Assembly (NCBI GenBank): GCA_022824305.1
Contig: JAJEAD010000097.1
Coordinates: forward strand, 124,001 to 188,000
Length of the DNA stretch: 64,000 bases
Origin: Gammaproteobacteria bacterium
GTDB lineage: Bacteria; Pseudomonadota; Gammaproteobacteria; HK1
Direction of reading: 5' to 3'
Shown here: piece by piece, positions 1 to 8,759 of the stretch
Numbering within the stretch: position 1 is the stretch's first letter
How the letters are laid out: every line of letters starts with the position of its first letter
Notes under the pieces: generated by a model
The model's database searches: none
Seen by the model: only the letters and a program-made list of their open reading frames with translations
What the model was told of the DNA's origin: nothing
Program-made: the position numbers and the translations under genes

Positions 1-159
1 ATGGCCAGGGCAATGACGAGAGAGCGCCGTCTTCTCAGGAAGGCTCTCACGACACTCGCCGACGCCTCCCGCCGCAGGTGGACCTTGGCTTGCGCAAGCG
101 GAAATCCATCACAGGAGATTCTTCTCCGAGGCCGGGACGGCCCTCCATCGCGTCTGCTC

Positions 160-570
160 TCACCGACGGCTCGGGTCCGGCCGCCGGGCGATGTAATCGA
201 TCTCCACGCGGACCCCGCGCGCGAGCGCGGTGACTCCGATGCAGGTGCGCGCGGGCCGGCGCTCCGCGGGGAAAAAGCTCTCGTAGACGGTGTTCATCGC
301 TTCGTAGTCCTCGTCGAAGTGGGTGAGGAACACGCGCGCCGCCACCACGTGGGAGAGATCGAGTCCGAGCCCGTCGAGCACGAGCGCCAGGTTGTCCATG
401 GTGCGCCGGGTCTGCGCCTCTATTCCGGGCGGGATCGGCGCTTCGTCGTCGTCGGGATGGTTGGGGATCTGCCCGGTGAGAAACACCCAGCCGTCCGCCT
501 CGACCGCGTGGCTGTACGGCGCCACCGGTCGGGGCGCCTCCGCGAACAGGTGAAAGAGGGGATCGTTCAT
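160..570 (-). CDS. RidA/YjgF/YER057c-family protein
   Basis: A 136-residue protein, the usual length for this family. RidA members form trimers that hydrolyse reactive enamine/imine intermediates made by PLP enzymes; other clades act in specific catabolic routes. Family landmarks are visible: PYSHAVEADGWVFLTGQIP near residues 18-36, and a C-terminal RPARTCIGVTALARG followed by VEIDYIA, where the Arg of RPART is the usual active-site arginine. It is transcribed away from the ABC transporter operon, leaving about 200 bp of divergent promoter space. The exact subfamily (RidA proper or Rid2-7) cannot be told by eye. Confidence 0.9.
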   Translation of the reverse strand: MNDPLFHLFAEAPRPVAPYSHAVEADGWVFLTGQIPNHPDDDEAPIPPGIEAQTRRTMDNLALVLDGLGLDLSHVVAARVFLTHFDEDYEAMNTVYESFFPAERRPARTCIGVTALARGVRVEIDYIARRPDPSRR

Positions 571-768
571 CGTGATGCTCCACTGCGGGTCGGGCCCGGT
601 ATGCTAACTCGCGCCCTGCGCCGGGAAGGAATGGAGAAGGCTCGTGGATTACCGAATGTCGGTACGGGTTCACCGCCCCTCGCTCCATCGCGGAATTCCG
701 TGCATCGAAAGAGGGGCGGCGGCCTTGAAAAGTCGCCGGGCGGTCCTCATTTCTTCGCGCCAGCATCC

Positions 769-1761
769 ATGTCGCGCCGAAGCGCGGCCGATACCCGCCA
801 AGCCCGGAGCACCCACCCGGTGGTCGAGATCGAGGGACTGACCAAGCGATTCCGCGCCGTCACCGCGGTGGACGACGTCTCCTTCGCGGTGGAGCGGGGC
901 GAGGTGCTCGGCTTTCTCGGGCCCAACGGGGCGGGAAAGTCGACCACCATGAAGATGATCACCGGGTTCCTGGCCCCGGACGCCGGCACCGTCCGGATCG
1001 CGGGACGCGACATCGGCGAGGAGCCGGTCGCGGTGAAATCTGGAATCGGCTACCTCCCGGAAGGAGCGCCGCTGTACTCCGACATGACTCCGGGCACCTT
1101 CCTCGCATTCGTGGCCGAGGTGCGCGGTCTCGCGCCCGCGCGGCGCCGGGCGCGCATCGAGGAAGTGATCGACATGGTCCACATCGGCTCGGTGCTGAAC
1201 CAGCCCATCGAGACGCTCTCGAAGGGCTTCAAGCGACGGGTGGGGCTCGCGCAGGCGGTCCTTCACGATCCGCAAGTGCTCATCCTCGACGAGCCGACCG
1301 ACGGCCTCGACCCCAACCAGAAGCACGAGGTGAGGAACCTCATACGAGGGATGGCGAGCGAGAAGGTCATCGTCCTGTCCACGCACATCCTGGAGGAGGT
1401 CGAAGCGGTGTGCACCCGGGCCATCATCGTGTCCCGGGGGAGGGTGGTCAGCGACAGCACGCCGCAGGCGCTCATGGAGCGCTCGCGCCATCACAACGCG
1501 CTCAGCCTCGTGGTGGACCAGGCGCTCTCGGCCGTGGACCTCGAGGCCCTCGAGGCGCTGCCTCCGGCGGCGGCGGTGGAGGTATCGGTGCGCTCGGAGT
1601 CGCGCACCGAGCTTCGCATCTTTGCGAAGGCGGGATGCTCCCTCGTCGAGGAAGTCGGCGCGCTGGCGCGCGAGCGCGGGTGGCTGCTCACGGAGATGCA
1701 CGGTGAGCGCGGCCGCCTCGACGAAGTGTTCCGCGAGATCACGAGCGGGCAGCTCAGCTGA
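769..1761 (+). CDS. GldA-type ABC transporter ATP-binding protein
   Basis: Cytoplasmic ATPase of an ABC-2 exporter of the gliding-motility (GldA/YhaQ) type, 330 residues from the ATG at 769. The frame stays open further upstream, but that part has no family similarity. Walker A GPNGAGKST is at about residues 51-59, the signature is LSKGFKRRVGLAQA, and Walker B with D-loop is LILDEPTDGLDP. The C-terminal 90 residues are the variable regulatory tail. It is followed 13 nt later by the permease, a GldG-like protein and a DUF4340 protein, the standard order of this four-gene system. The substrate is unknown; outside Bacteroidetes these operons are not proven to act in gliding. Confidence 0.93.
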   Translation: MSRRSAADTRQARSTHPVVEIEGLTKRFRAVTAVDDVSFAVERGEVLGFLGPNGAGKSTTMKMITGFLAPDAGTVRIAGRDIGEEPVAVKSGIGYLPEGAPLYSDMTPGTFLAFVAEVRGLAPARRRARIEEVIDMVHIGSVLNQPIETLSKGFKRRVGLAQAVLHDPQVLILDEPTDGLDPNQKHEVRNLIRGMASEKVIVLSTHILEEVEAVCTRAIIVSRGRVVSDSTPQALMERSRHHNALSLVVDQALSAVDLEALEALPPAAAVEVSVRSESRTELRIFAKAGCSLVEEVGALARERGWLLTEMHGERGRLDEVFREITSGQLS

Positions 1762-1774
1762 AGGGGCAAGGGCG

Positions 1775-2509
1775 GTGCGTGCGATCCGGGCAATCTTCAA
1801 GCGGGAGCTGGGCGGCTACTTCGCCACTCCCATCGCCTACGTGTTCCTCACGATCTTCGTGTTGCTGTGCGGCGTGTTCACCTTCTACCTCGGGAGGTTC
1901 ATCGAGCTGGGGCAGGCCGATCTCCAGTCCTTCTTCCTCTTCCACCCCTGGCTGTACCTGTTCCTGATTCCGGCGCTGGCCATGCGCCTCTGGGCGGAAG
2001 AGCGCCGCGGGGGAACCATCGAGCTCCTGCTGACCCTGCCGGTCACCATGACCCAGGCGGTGCTCGGCAAGTTCTTCGCCGCGTGGGCGGTCGCCGTCGT
2101 CGCGCTCGCCCTGACCGCTCCGATCTGGCTGACCGTGAACTACCTGGGCGACCCGGACAACGGAGTCATCCTGGCCGCCTACATCGGCAGCGCGTTGATG
2201 GCGGGCGCCTTTCTCGCCATCGGCACCTGTTTCTCCGCGCTCTGCAAGAACCAGGTGATCGCCTTCGTGCTGAGCGCGGCGGCCTGCCTCGCCTTCGTGC
2301 TGAGCGGGTATCCGCTGGTCCTGGAGTTCTTCGGGGCCTGGGCGCCCGCGGTGGTCGTGGAGGCGGTGAGCTCCTTGAGCTTCCTCACCCATTTCAATGC
2401 GATTGCGCGCGGAGTGATCGACCTTCGCGACGTCGTGTACTTCGTCTCGATGATCGCGTTCTGGCTCTACGCCACCGCGCTCGTCATCGATCTCAAGAAG
2501 GGACGCTAG
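1775..2509 (+). CDS. ABC-2 type permease (GldF-like)
   Basis: Inner-membrane permease of the GldA-type exporter, 244 residues from a GTG at 1775 with an AAGGGG ribosome binding site just upstream. It starts VRAIRAIFKRELGGYFATPIAY, split here only for description, which is typical for this family: an amphipathic entry followed by six hydrophobic segments. The conserved WAEERRGGTIELLLTLPVT block lies after the second membrane segment. It abuts the next gene with stop TAG and start ATG adjacent. An upstream ATG in frame at 1622 would overlap the ATPase by 140 nt and encodes low-complexity Arg/Ser sequence, so it was not used. Confidence 0.9.
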   Translation: MRAIRAIFKRELGGYFATPIAYVFLTIFVLLCGVFTFYLGRFIELGQADLQSFFLFHPWLYLFLIPALAMRLWAEERRGGTIELLLTLPVTMTQAVLGKFFAAWAVAVVALALTAPIWLTVNYLGDPDNGVILAAYIGSALMAGAFLAIGTCFSALCKNQVIAFVLSAAACLAFVLSGYPLVLEFFGAWAPAVVVEAVSSLSFLTHFNAIARGVIDLRDVVYFVSMIAFWLYATALVIDLKKGR

Positions 2510-4402
2510 ATGTCCGCTCGTGTGCTCGGAGCCGGCGGCCTCATTCTCGCCCTGGTGCTCTTCTTCGCGATCAACTCCCTGAGCGGCGCGCTCTTCTCGT
2601 CGGCGCGGGTCGATCTCACCGAGAACCGGATCTACACCCTCTCCGACGGCACCCGGGCCACGCTCGCGAGTCTCGAAGAGCCGGTCACCCTGCGTTTCTA
2701 CTACTCGAAGAGCCTCGCCGCGCAGGTGCCGGGCATCAACACCTACGCGGAGCGCATCCTCGGCCTGCTCGAGGAGTACCGGCGGGAGGCGGGCGGCCGG
2801 CTCACCCTCGAGGCGATCGATCCCGAGCCCTTCTCCGAAGAGGAAGACCGGGCGGTGGGCTACGGACTGCGCGGTCTGCCGGCCCGCGCGGGCGAGGCCC
2901 AGGATCTCATCTACTTCGGCCTCGTCGGCACCAACTCGGTCGACGACGAGGAGGTCATCCCCTACTTCTCTCCCCTGCGGGAGCGCTTCCTGGAGTACGA
3001 CCTCACCCGGATGATCCACAGCCTCTCGGACCCGGAACGGCCGGTGGTGGGGGTGCTGGGCACCCTGCCGGTGTTCGGAGTGTCCTCTCCCTACCAGGCG
3101 CCGGACACGGTGCCCGTGCCCTGGGCGGTGGTGGAGCAGATGCAGCAGATCTTCGAGGTGCGTGAGCTCGACCCCCGCTCGGAGCTCGGGGAGGACATCG
3201 ACGTGCTGATGCTGGTGCACCCTCAGGGCTTCGATCCGGCCCTTCTTTACCGGATCGACCAGTTCGTCCTCGGCGGCGGAAAGACGCTCGTGTTCGTCGA
3301 TCCTCACGCCGAGATGCAGCCGGCGCAGATGATGGGCGGTGTGGCCGAGCCCGACCGCCGTTCCGACGCCGGACCTCTGCTCGCGGCCTGGGGGGTCCTG
3401 CTCGAGCAGGACACGGTGGTGGGTGACTTGGAGCTGGCTCCCACCGTGCAGATGGAGAAGGGGGGCCGGGTAGTGCACTTCGACTACCCGGTGTGGATGA
3501 ACGTGCCGCCCTCCCTGATGGACCCCTCCGACATCGTGACCGGCGAGCTCGGCAACGTCACATTCGGAACGGCGGGAGTGCTGCGGGCGACGGAGGGTGC
3601 GACCACGCACTTCCTGCCGCTGATCCGGACCAGCGATCAGGCGAAGCGCTTTTCGCAGAGCGCGGTCGGGGCGCTCTCCGACCCGGAGGCGCTGCTCGAC
3701 GACTACGCGCCGGAGGGCGAGCGCTTTGCGCTCGCCGCCCGGATCTCCGGGCCCGCGCGGAGCGCGTTCCCGGACGGGCCGCCGCCGCCCTCCGACGATG
3801 CGCAAGGCGATGTCGCGGACGCCTCGGCCCACCGCGACGAGTCCGACGGCGACATCAATCTCGTCGTGTTCGCGGATGCGGACCTGCTGGCGGACCGCTT
3901 CTGGGTGCAGGTGCAGAACCTGCTCGGCACGCGATTCCTGGTGCCCACCGCGGCGAACAACTCGCTCGTGATCAACGCGCTCGACAACCTCACCGGCTCG
4001 AGCGACCTCATCAACGTGCGCAATCGCGGCACCTTCCTGCGGCCCTTCGAGCGCATCAACGCGCTGCGCCGCGAGGCGGAGGCGCGCTTCCGGGAGAAGG
4101 AGGAAGAGCTCGTTCTGCGCCTCGAAGAGACCGAGGAGCGGCTGCTCGCGCTCGAGGAGACGAAGCAGGGCGAGGACGCCCTCCTCCTCTCCGAGGCCCA
4201 GCAGGACGAGCTCACGCGCTTCCGGGAGGAGCGCCTGGCGGTGCGCCGGGAGCTCCGCGACGTGCGCCGGGAGCTGCGCCGCAGCATCGAGTCCCTGGAG
4301 GGCTGGATCAAGTTCGTCAACATCGGCCTGGTCCCGATCCTCATCGCCCTGCTCGGGCTCGCGGCGGGCATCTGGCAGGTGCGCCGGCGGCGCCCGGCAT
4401 GA
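2510..4402 (+). CDS. GldG-family ABC transporter auxiliary protein
   Basis: 630-residue membrane-anchored component of the GldA/GldF system. An N-terminal membrane helix (about residues 7-27) is followed by the family hallmark RVDLTENRIYTLSDGTR (about 33-49) and EEPVTLRFYYS. A large periplasmic ABC_transp_aux/DUF4350-like domain comes next. Then come an acidic stretch, a strongly charged Glu/Arg coiled coil (about residues 515-595), and a second membrane helix near the C-terminus ending in basic residues. Its start directly abuts the permease stop, indicating translational coupling. Its role (substrate capture or a structural bridge) is not established for the family. Confidence 0.9.
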   Translation: MSARVLGAGGLILALVLFFAINSLSGALFSSARVDLTENRIYTLSDGTRATLASLEEPVTLRFYYSKSLAAQVPGINTYAERILGLLEEYRREAGGRLTLEAIDPEPFSEEEDRAVGYGLRGLPARAGEAQDLIYFGLVGTNSVDDEEVIPYFSPLRERFLEYDLTRMIHSLSDPERPVVGVLGTLPVFGVSSPYQAPDTVPVPWAVVEQMQQIFEVRELDPRSELGEDIDVLMLVHPQGFDPALLYRIDQFVLGGGKTLVFVDPHAEMQPAQMMGGVAEPDRRSDAGPLLAAWGVLLEQDTVVGDLELAPTVQMEKGGRVVHFDYPVWMNVPPSLMDPSDIVTGELGNVTFGTAGVLRATEGATTHFLPLIRTSDQAKRFSQSAVGALSDPEALLDDYAPEGERFALAARISGPARSAFPDGPPPPSDDAQGDVADASAHRDESDGDINLVVFADADLLADRFWVQVQNLLGTRFLVPTAANNSLVINALDNLTGSSDLINVRNRGTFLRPFERINALRREAEARFREKEEELVLRLEETEERLLALEETKQGEDALLLSEAQQDELTRFREERLAVRRELRDVRRELRRSIESLEGWIKFVNIGLVPILIALLGLAAGIWQVRRRRPA

Positions 4403-4435
4403 GGCGGCGGGGGTGAGCCTGCCGGCCCATCGAAC

Positions 4436-5614
4436 GTGAAGCGCACCCGCTCCCTGCTCGTCCTCGCGGTCTTCGCGCTCGCCGCGGTGATCGCCGCGGT
4501 GGCGCTGCGGACCGAGACCGGGGACTCCTCGATACCCGGCGAAGGCGAGCTCGTGTTCCCCGGGCTGCTCTCCCGCGTGGACGAGGTGCGTCGGATTCGC
4601 GCGGTGAGCGGGGGCGAGACCTTCACCCTCGCCCACGACGGCGAGCGGTGGACGATGCCGGAGCGCGACGGCTATCGCGCCGTCCCCGACAAGATCCACA
4701 AGCTGGTGGTCGGCGCGGCGGGTCTCGAGCGTCGCGAGCCGAAGACCTCGGATCCGTCGCGCTACCCGCGCCTCGGGCTCGACGATCCCGTGGAGGAAGG
4801 CTCCGGCTCGATTCGCTTCACCCTGGAAGACGATGCCGCGGAAGTGCTCGCCGACTTCATCATCGGCAACCGGGAGACGTCACGGATCGATCTCTCCCTC
4901 TCCGAGTTCTACCTGCGCGAGCCGGAGGATCCGCGGTCATGGCTGGTCGAAGGCAAGCTCAGCGTATCCCGCGACCCGGTCGAGTGGCTGGAGCGGGAAG
5001 TGCTCCGTATCGACGAAGCCCGCGTCCGCACGGTGCGGGTGCGGCAGGCGGACGGGGGCCGGCTCGAGGTGAGCCGCTCGAGGCCCGGCGACGAGGATTT
5101 CGTGCTCCACGACATCCCCTCCGGGCACGAGGTCGAGAGCCAGTGGCGCGTGAACGACATCGGCCGGGGGCTCGCCAACCTGCGCTTCCGGGATGTCCGC
5201 CGCGCCGCCGGAGAGATGGAAGGCGAGCCCGGGTTCAGCGCCGAGCTGCTCACTTTCGACGGGCTCGCGGTGCAGGTGCGCACCCGGCGGGACGGCGAAG
5301 CGAGCTTCCTGCGGATCCGCGCCGCCTTCGACGAAGGAGCGCTGGACCCGCGCTTCGGGCCCGCCGACCCGGCCGGAGGAGGCGACGCATCGTCCGGCGG
5401 CGCCCAGGGGGAGTCGGCCGGGAACGAAAGCGAGCCGGCGGCCGGCGGGATCGAGCCGGTCGAGGGGCTTCTCGCCGCCGATGCGGTGCGCGAAGAGGTG
5501 GAGCGGCTGAACGGGGCCTGGCAGGGATGGGAGTTCCGGCTCGCCGACTTCAAGCGCTCCTACTTCACGGTGCCCGCGGCCGACCTGGTCAAGCCGGCCG
5601 AGACGGACGCGTAA
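4436..5614 (+). CDS. DUF4340 domain-containing protein
   Basis: 392 residues from a GTG at 4436. An N-terminal signal anchor (LLVLAVFALAAVIAAVAL) is followed by LVFPGLLSRVDEVRRIRA and a repeated beta-rich DUF4340 fold, including RWTMPERDGYRAVPDKIHKL and IGNRETSR. The last 60 residues end in EGLLAADAVREEVERLNGAWQGWEF and RLADFKRSYFTV, which pass over the C-terminal repeat (positions only; motif split). DUF4340 proteins are the usual fourth member of GldA/GldF/GldG operons and are predicted to face the periplasm; no biochemical role is known. The Gly/Ala/Ser-rich linker around residue 310-335 is a lineage-specific insertion. Confidence 0.88.
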   Translation: MKRTRSLLVLAVFALAAVIAAVALRTETGDSSIPGEGELVFPGLLSRVDEVRRIRAVSGGETFTLAHDGERWTMPERDGYRAVPDKIHKLVVGAAGLERREPKTSDPSRYPRLGLDDPVEEGSGSIRFTLEDDAAEVLADFIIGNRETSRIDLSLSEFYLREPEDPRSWLVEGKLSVSRDPVEWLEREVLRIDEARVRTVRVRQADGGRLEVSRSRPGDEDFVLHDIPSGHEVESQWRVNDIGRGLANLRFRDVRRAAGEMEGEPGFSAELLTFDGLAVQVRTRRDGEASFLRIRAAFDEGALDPRFGPADPAGGGDASSGGAQGESAGNESEPAAGGIEPVEGLLAADAVREEVERLNGAWQGWEFRLADFKRSYFTVPAADLVKPAETDA

Positions 5615-5766
5615 GGCGTCGCGGCTCGAGGCCCGCGCCTCCCGCCTGCGGCGGCGCGTGCTCGCGTCTTTCCCGCGGTGTAACACCAACAGCTTCTCAG
5701 CAGCATTGGCGTACTACCTGGTTCTGCCTGGTCTGGTTCAACAAACAACGGCTGCTCGAGCGGGAC

Positions 5767-6081
5767 TCACCGTGGCGCCCGATCACCGCGGCGCTCCCCA
5801 TGACCGCTTGCGGGATCACCCTCCGTCGTATCGCTTGCCGACGCGATCTCTTCCAGCAACACTCGCGCGCCCGCGACGCGGGCACCCAACGCACGCACCC
5901 GAGCACGCAGTGCCGAGTCGGAGGTGTAAACCAGGGCCGACGCTGGATCCGGACGGCTGCCACGGTGTCGCCCTCGGGATCCAACGCGGCACGTTCGCCT
6001 GGTGGCGTCGATAGCCCTCGCCGAAGCGCCGCTCAAGACCCGGCTCCTCCACTCGGGAAGCATCAAATTCCATGGGGTCAA
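5767..6081 (-). pseudogene. Possible NYN/PIN-like nuclease remnant
   Basis: In the 700-bp gap between the transporter operon and the XRE gene, one reverse frame reads PASALVYTSDSALRARVRA then LGARVAGARVLLEEI. This resembles the C-terminal part of YacP/NYN-type or PIN-type RNases, where TSD carries an acidic active-site residue. Upstream in a second reverse frame is DPEGDTVAAV, which would join naturally to it, so a frameshift near 5960 is likely. No N-terminal half was found. The identification rests on short motif resemblance only. Confidence 0.28.
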
Positions 6082-6194
6082 GGTAGCCGACGTCGACGGT
6101 TGACCGTCAAAACGCCGAGCGAAAACGCCCGTGCCCGCCTTCCAGATGCGCAGGTCGGTCTCACCGATTGACTCCGTGGAAATTTGATGCTTCC
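6056..6194. repeat. 139-bp element with 24-25 bp terminal inverted repeats
   Basis: GGAAGCATCAAATT at 6056 continues with CCATGGGGTC. Its reverse complement, GGAAGCATCAAATT then TCCACGGAGTC, lies at 6170-6194. The arms match at about 22 of 25 positions and enclose about 90 bp with no gene. The element runs into the possible nuclease remnant on one side and the promoter region of the XRE/ImmA-like gene on the other. It could be a small non-autonomous transposon, the ends left by a deleted insertion sequence, or a long operator/hairpin. No flanking target duplication is obvious. Confidence 0.6.
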
Positions 6195-6237
6195 GACCTA
6201 TGGTCTGGGTGCTCGCTGATTTGCGGAAGTGTCCTGT

Positions 6238-6266
6238 TTGTCAACATGCTGTCAATCCTTGTGGAT
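6238..6266 (+). promoter_or_regulatory. Candidate promoter/operator of XRE-ImmA-like gene
   Basis: TTGTCA at 6238-6243 could be a -35 box, with GTGGAT or the shifted GGATAT about 17-19 nt downstream as a weak -10. The hexamer TGTCAA occurs twice, at 6239-6244 and 6250-6255 (11-bp period), compatible with a direct-repeat operator for an XRE autoregulator. If correct, transcription starts near 6272, which favours the TTG translation start at 6319 over the GTG at 6229. Confidence 0.3.
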
Positions 6267-6318
6267 ATGTGTTAGATATTCGAACCTGCGCACTTCAGAC
6301 CAACTCCATGAGCGACAC

Positions 6319-7623
6319 TTGAACGAGCTCGGCCGCCGGCTACGCCAGCTTCGAATCAGTTCGGGCATGACCCAGTCCGAAGTGGGAATGCAAGTGGGGC
6401 TGTCCCGCTCCGCGGTGACGCAGATCGAGTCCGGAAATCGCGATGTCACCGCAGACGAGGTGGTCCGGTTCTCGACCATCTTCCGGCATGGCCCCGAGGC
6501 GCTTCTGTCCGGCCTCGGGCAGGGCAGCGACGTGTCGGTTGCGGAAATGGACGGAATGCTCGACGACATTGTCCGTGCACTGCCCGAGCAGGGATTCGAC
6601 TCCGACGGGTTGCGCGCCCGCCTCGACCGCTTGATCGAACTCTCCAGGCATCTCACGGAGATCGAATCGGCACTCGGTGTCACCGTCTACGGACCTCAGG
6701 CGTCCGCGTTTCGGGGGACGAGCCCGCGGACCCACTGGGAAGCCGCTCATCAAGGCTACGCGGTTGCAGAGGACGAGCGACAGCGCCTGGACCTGGGATC
6801 GGCACCCATCCGCGACGTTCCGGAAACCCTGGCAACCTTGAGGGTGCGGATCTCGCGCCTCGCGCTGCCGGAGTCCATTTCCTGCGTGTACCTGCACACG
6901 CCGGAGACGGGACCGCTGGTGATCGTCAACCGGAACTCGAGCTCGGAGGAGGGGCGATTCTGGATGGTTCATGGGCTCGCGCATCTGCTGTTCGAGCCTG
7001 AGCGGCGCTGGCTCGTATGCTCCCGGGACGACCTGAGCCGCCGTCACGAAGTTCGCGCCAATGCATTCGCGGGCCGGTTTCTCATGCCTACGAGGGGAGT
7101 GGAACGCTACCTGCACTCCACGGGCCGGGACACCATGGGTTCAAGCCTCGGGGGCGTGCTGGAGGTCTTCTCCGATCGGGCCACGGTTCCCAAGGACCAA
7201 TCCCGGGTCCGGGTGAGCAGCCGGTCCCGGCGTGGGGGTCGAGAGTTCAACGCCTTCGAGCTATCGCAGGTCGCCAACTACTTCGGGGTGACTCGCTCGC
7301 TCGCGGCGCACGTGCTCGGAAACCTCCGTTTCCTCTCCGACAGTACGCGGGATCGATTGATCGACATGGCGAACGCGGGGGCGAGCGATGGTGTCCTGAG
7401 CTCGGGCAGGTTGCCGCAGGACGGGAAGGAACGCGTTGCCTTCGTATCCCGCCTGTTGGTGCTGGCAACCGAGGCTCGGCGTCGTGGTGCGCTCTCGGCC
7501 GATTGCTTCGAGCAAGTCACCGGGTTGTCGGGCGCCGATGACGAGGAGCGAGTGCGGTTGCTCCAGACCGACGAGTCGGACACCACCGTCGATCGTAACC
7601 CCGACCTGCGTCAACTGCCATGA
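6319..7623 (+). CDS. XRE-family regulator with degenerate ImmA/IrrE domain
   Basis: 434 residues from TTG at 6319; a GTG at 6229 is also in frame. Residues 3-60 form a Cro/CI helix-turn-helix (LGRRLRQLRISSGMTQSEVG, then VGLSRSAVTQIESGNRDVTA). The middle matches the ImmA/IrrE peptidase fold, but the HExxH zinc site reads HGLAH at residues 218-222: the catalytic Glu is Gly (codon GGG, one transition from GAG). The third ligand region ExRANAFA and the LMP motif are intact. Catalytically active relatives cleave repressors; this one looks like a pseudoenzyme sensor unless the base is an error. Its stop overlaps the ATG of a broken downstream partner. Confidence 0.85.
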   Translation: MNELGRRLRQLRISSGMTQSEVGMQVGLSRSAVTQIESGNRDVTADEVVRFSTIFRHGPEALLSGLGQGSDVSVAEMDGMLDDIVRALPEQGFDSDGLRARLDRLIELSRHLTEIESALGVTVYGPQASAFRGTSPRTHWEAAHQGYAVAEDERQRLDLGSAPIRDVPETLATLRVRISRLALPESISCVYLHTPETGPLVIVNRNSSSEEGRFWMVHGLAHLLFEPERRWLVCSRDDLSRRHEVRANAFAGRFLMPTRGVERYLHSTGRDTMGSSLGGVLEVFSDRATVPKDQSRVRVSSRSRRGGREFNAFELSQVANYFGVTRSLAAHVLGNLRFLSDSTRDRLIDMANAGASDGVLSSGRLPQDGKERVAFVSRLLVLATEARRRGALSADCFEQVTGLSGADDEERVRLLQTDESDTTVDRNPDLRQLP

Positions 7624-8110
7624 AGCCTCCGACCAAGAGTGCCGAACCATGATCCGAACGTCCGATCATCAAAGGGCCGTTCGTCTACTCGCGGTTGCCC
7701 GAGCACAATGCGCGCAGCATCTGGGGCCGATGTTTCCCTGGCTTCCTGGAAGGGGAGACGCGACTGCTGACGCTCGGCGCCCTCCACGGTGCAACCAAGA
7801 ATACCCCAGGGCTCGGTTCGTCGATGCGACGTGTTCGAGATATCGCCGGCAGGTGACACTCGATCGCCTCATCGAGCAGGCCAGGAGCCAACATTACTCG
7901 ACGTTCTCTCTCTATGAGCCGGACGCCTGCAAAGACGCGCTGCGGACCTTCCGAGCGGTCGTCGGACGTCGCTTTGCCGATCCGGTGGAATGGTACGACG
8001 AGAACGTTCTCGTTCACGCAGTGCGTGACGACGGTCGATTTGATGTGAAACGGCGTCCGATTCAACGCCGATGGACGCGTCAAATGACTTGTTGCTGGAA
8101 AGGAATCGGT
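7620..8110 (+). pseudogene. Frameshifted partner of the ImmA-like gene
   Basis: An ATG at 7620 overlaps the upstream stop (ATGA), the classic coupled-start arrangement, but reads only ten codons before TGA. After that stop the same frame continues with plausible coding sequence (KGPFVYSRLPEHNARSIWG and GRCFPGFLEGETRLLTLGAL) to about 7850. The coding look then passes to another frame: LDRLIEQARSQHYSTFSLYE, DACKDALRTFRAVVGRRF, WYDENVLVHAVRDD, to about 8060. An early stop plus at least one frameshift therefore separate what was probably one protein of about 150 residues. The family is not recognised. Sequencing error remains possible. Confidence 0.5.
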
Positions 8111-8181
8111 CGGCGAGCGCCGCCCGGAGCCTTCTGGTCAAGCCCAAGTGAAGTAGATATTTCCCAAATGGAGAAACACGC

Positions 8182-8532
8182 ATGAATATTCCCGAATGGT
8201 TCAAACCCGGATTCTTCGGTGCCGTCGTCGGCGCCGGCGCGCTCGCGATCTCCGGCTTCGCATGGGGTGGATGGATGACCGGCGGCGCGGCCGAGAAAAT
8301 GGCGTCCGAACACGCGCGGCTTGCGGTGGTCAGTGCCTTGGTGCCGATCTGCGTCGAGCAGTCCAGCCGGGATCCGCGAGTCGCGGAAGTGCTCGCCGAG
8401 TTGCAGGAAACGAGCAGCTATCAGCGAAGAGATTTCCTCATGAAAACCGGCTGGGCCACGATGCCGGGATCGAGCGATCCTGATCGGGACGTCGCGCGTG
8501 CGTGCGCGGGGGAGCTGGAAGCCCACTTCTGA
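8182..8532 (+). CDS. Small conserved membrane protein, function unknown
   Basis: 116 residues with a GGAGAAA ribosome binding site. One hydrophobic, glycine-rich membrane helix (about residues 10-34: FFGAVVGAGALAISGFAWGG) is followed by MTGGAAEKMASEHARLAVVSAL and a soluble tail with a single Cys in VPICVEQSS. Similar short proteins starting MNIPEWxKP occur widely in proteobacteria as hypothetical inner-membrane proteins. It sits alone between two decayed regions. No function can be assigned. Confidence 0.75.
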   Translation: MNIPEWFKPGFFGAVVGAGALAISGFAWGGWMTGGAAEKMASEHARLAVVSALVPICVEQSSRDPRVAEVLAELQETSSYQRRDFLMKTGWATMPGSSDPDRDVARACAGELEAHF

Positions 8533-8759
8533 CCGTTCCGCTTGCGGGCGTTGCGCATGGGCCAGACCGAGACGTCTCCCATCCAGGGCGGCGGCGAAGC
8601 GAGAATCGTCGAGCGCGCCTTCGGGATCGGACCGTGCGTTCTGACCGAGGCCAAAGCGTTACTACAGGATTGTCTGGTCGGCGCAGAATCATGAGGTAAA
8701 CCTCCATCCTGTCGACCACCCCACGCCTTCGCCAAGTTTGCAACAGAGCCCACACGCCC

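Noticed and set aside
1-159. Start of a gene at the left edge
   Set aside because: The open frame from position 1 has no recognisable similarity and runs antisense to the RidA gene; nothing supportable in the first 159 bases.
660-790. Possible repeat copy around the GldA-type ATPase start
   Set aside because: Only GCGGTCC and CATCC-type matches with gaps, not above what GC-rich sequence gives by chance.
1754-4699. 981-codon open frame on the minus strand
   Set aside because: It is the mirror of the transporter operon genes, Arg/His/Gln/Glu-rich low-complexity sequence with no family motif; a normal effect of high GC.
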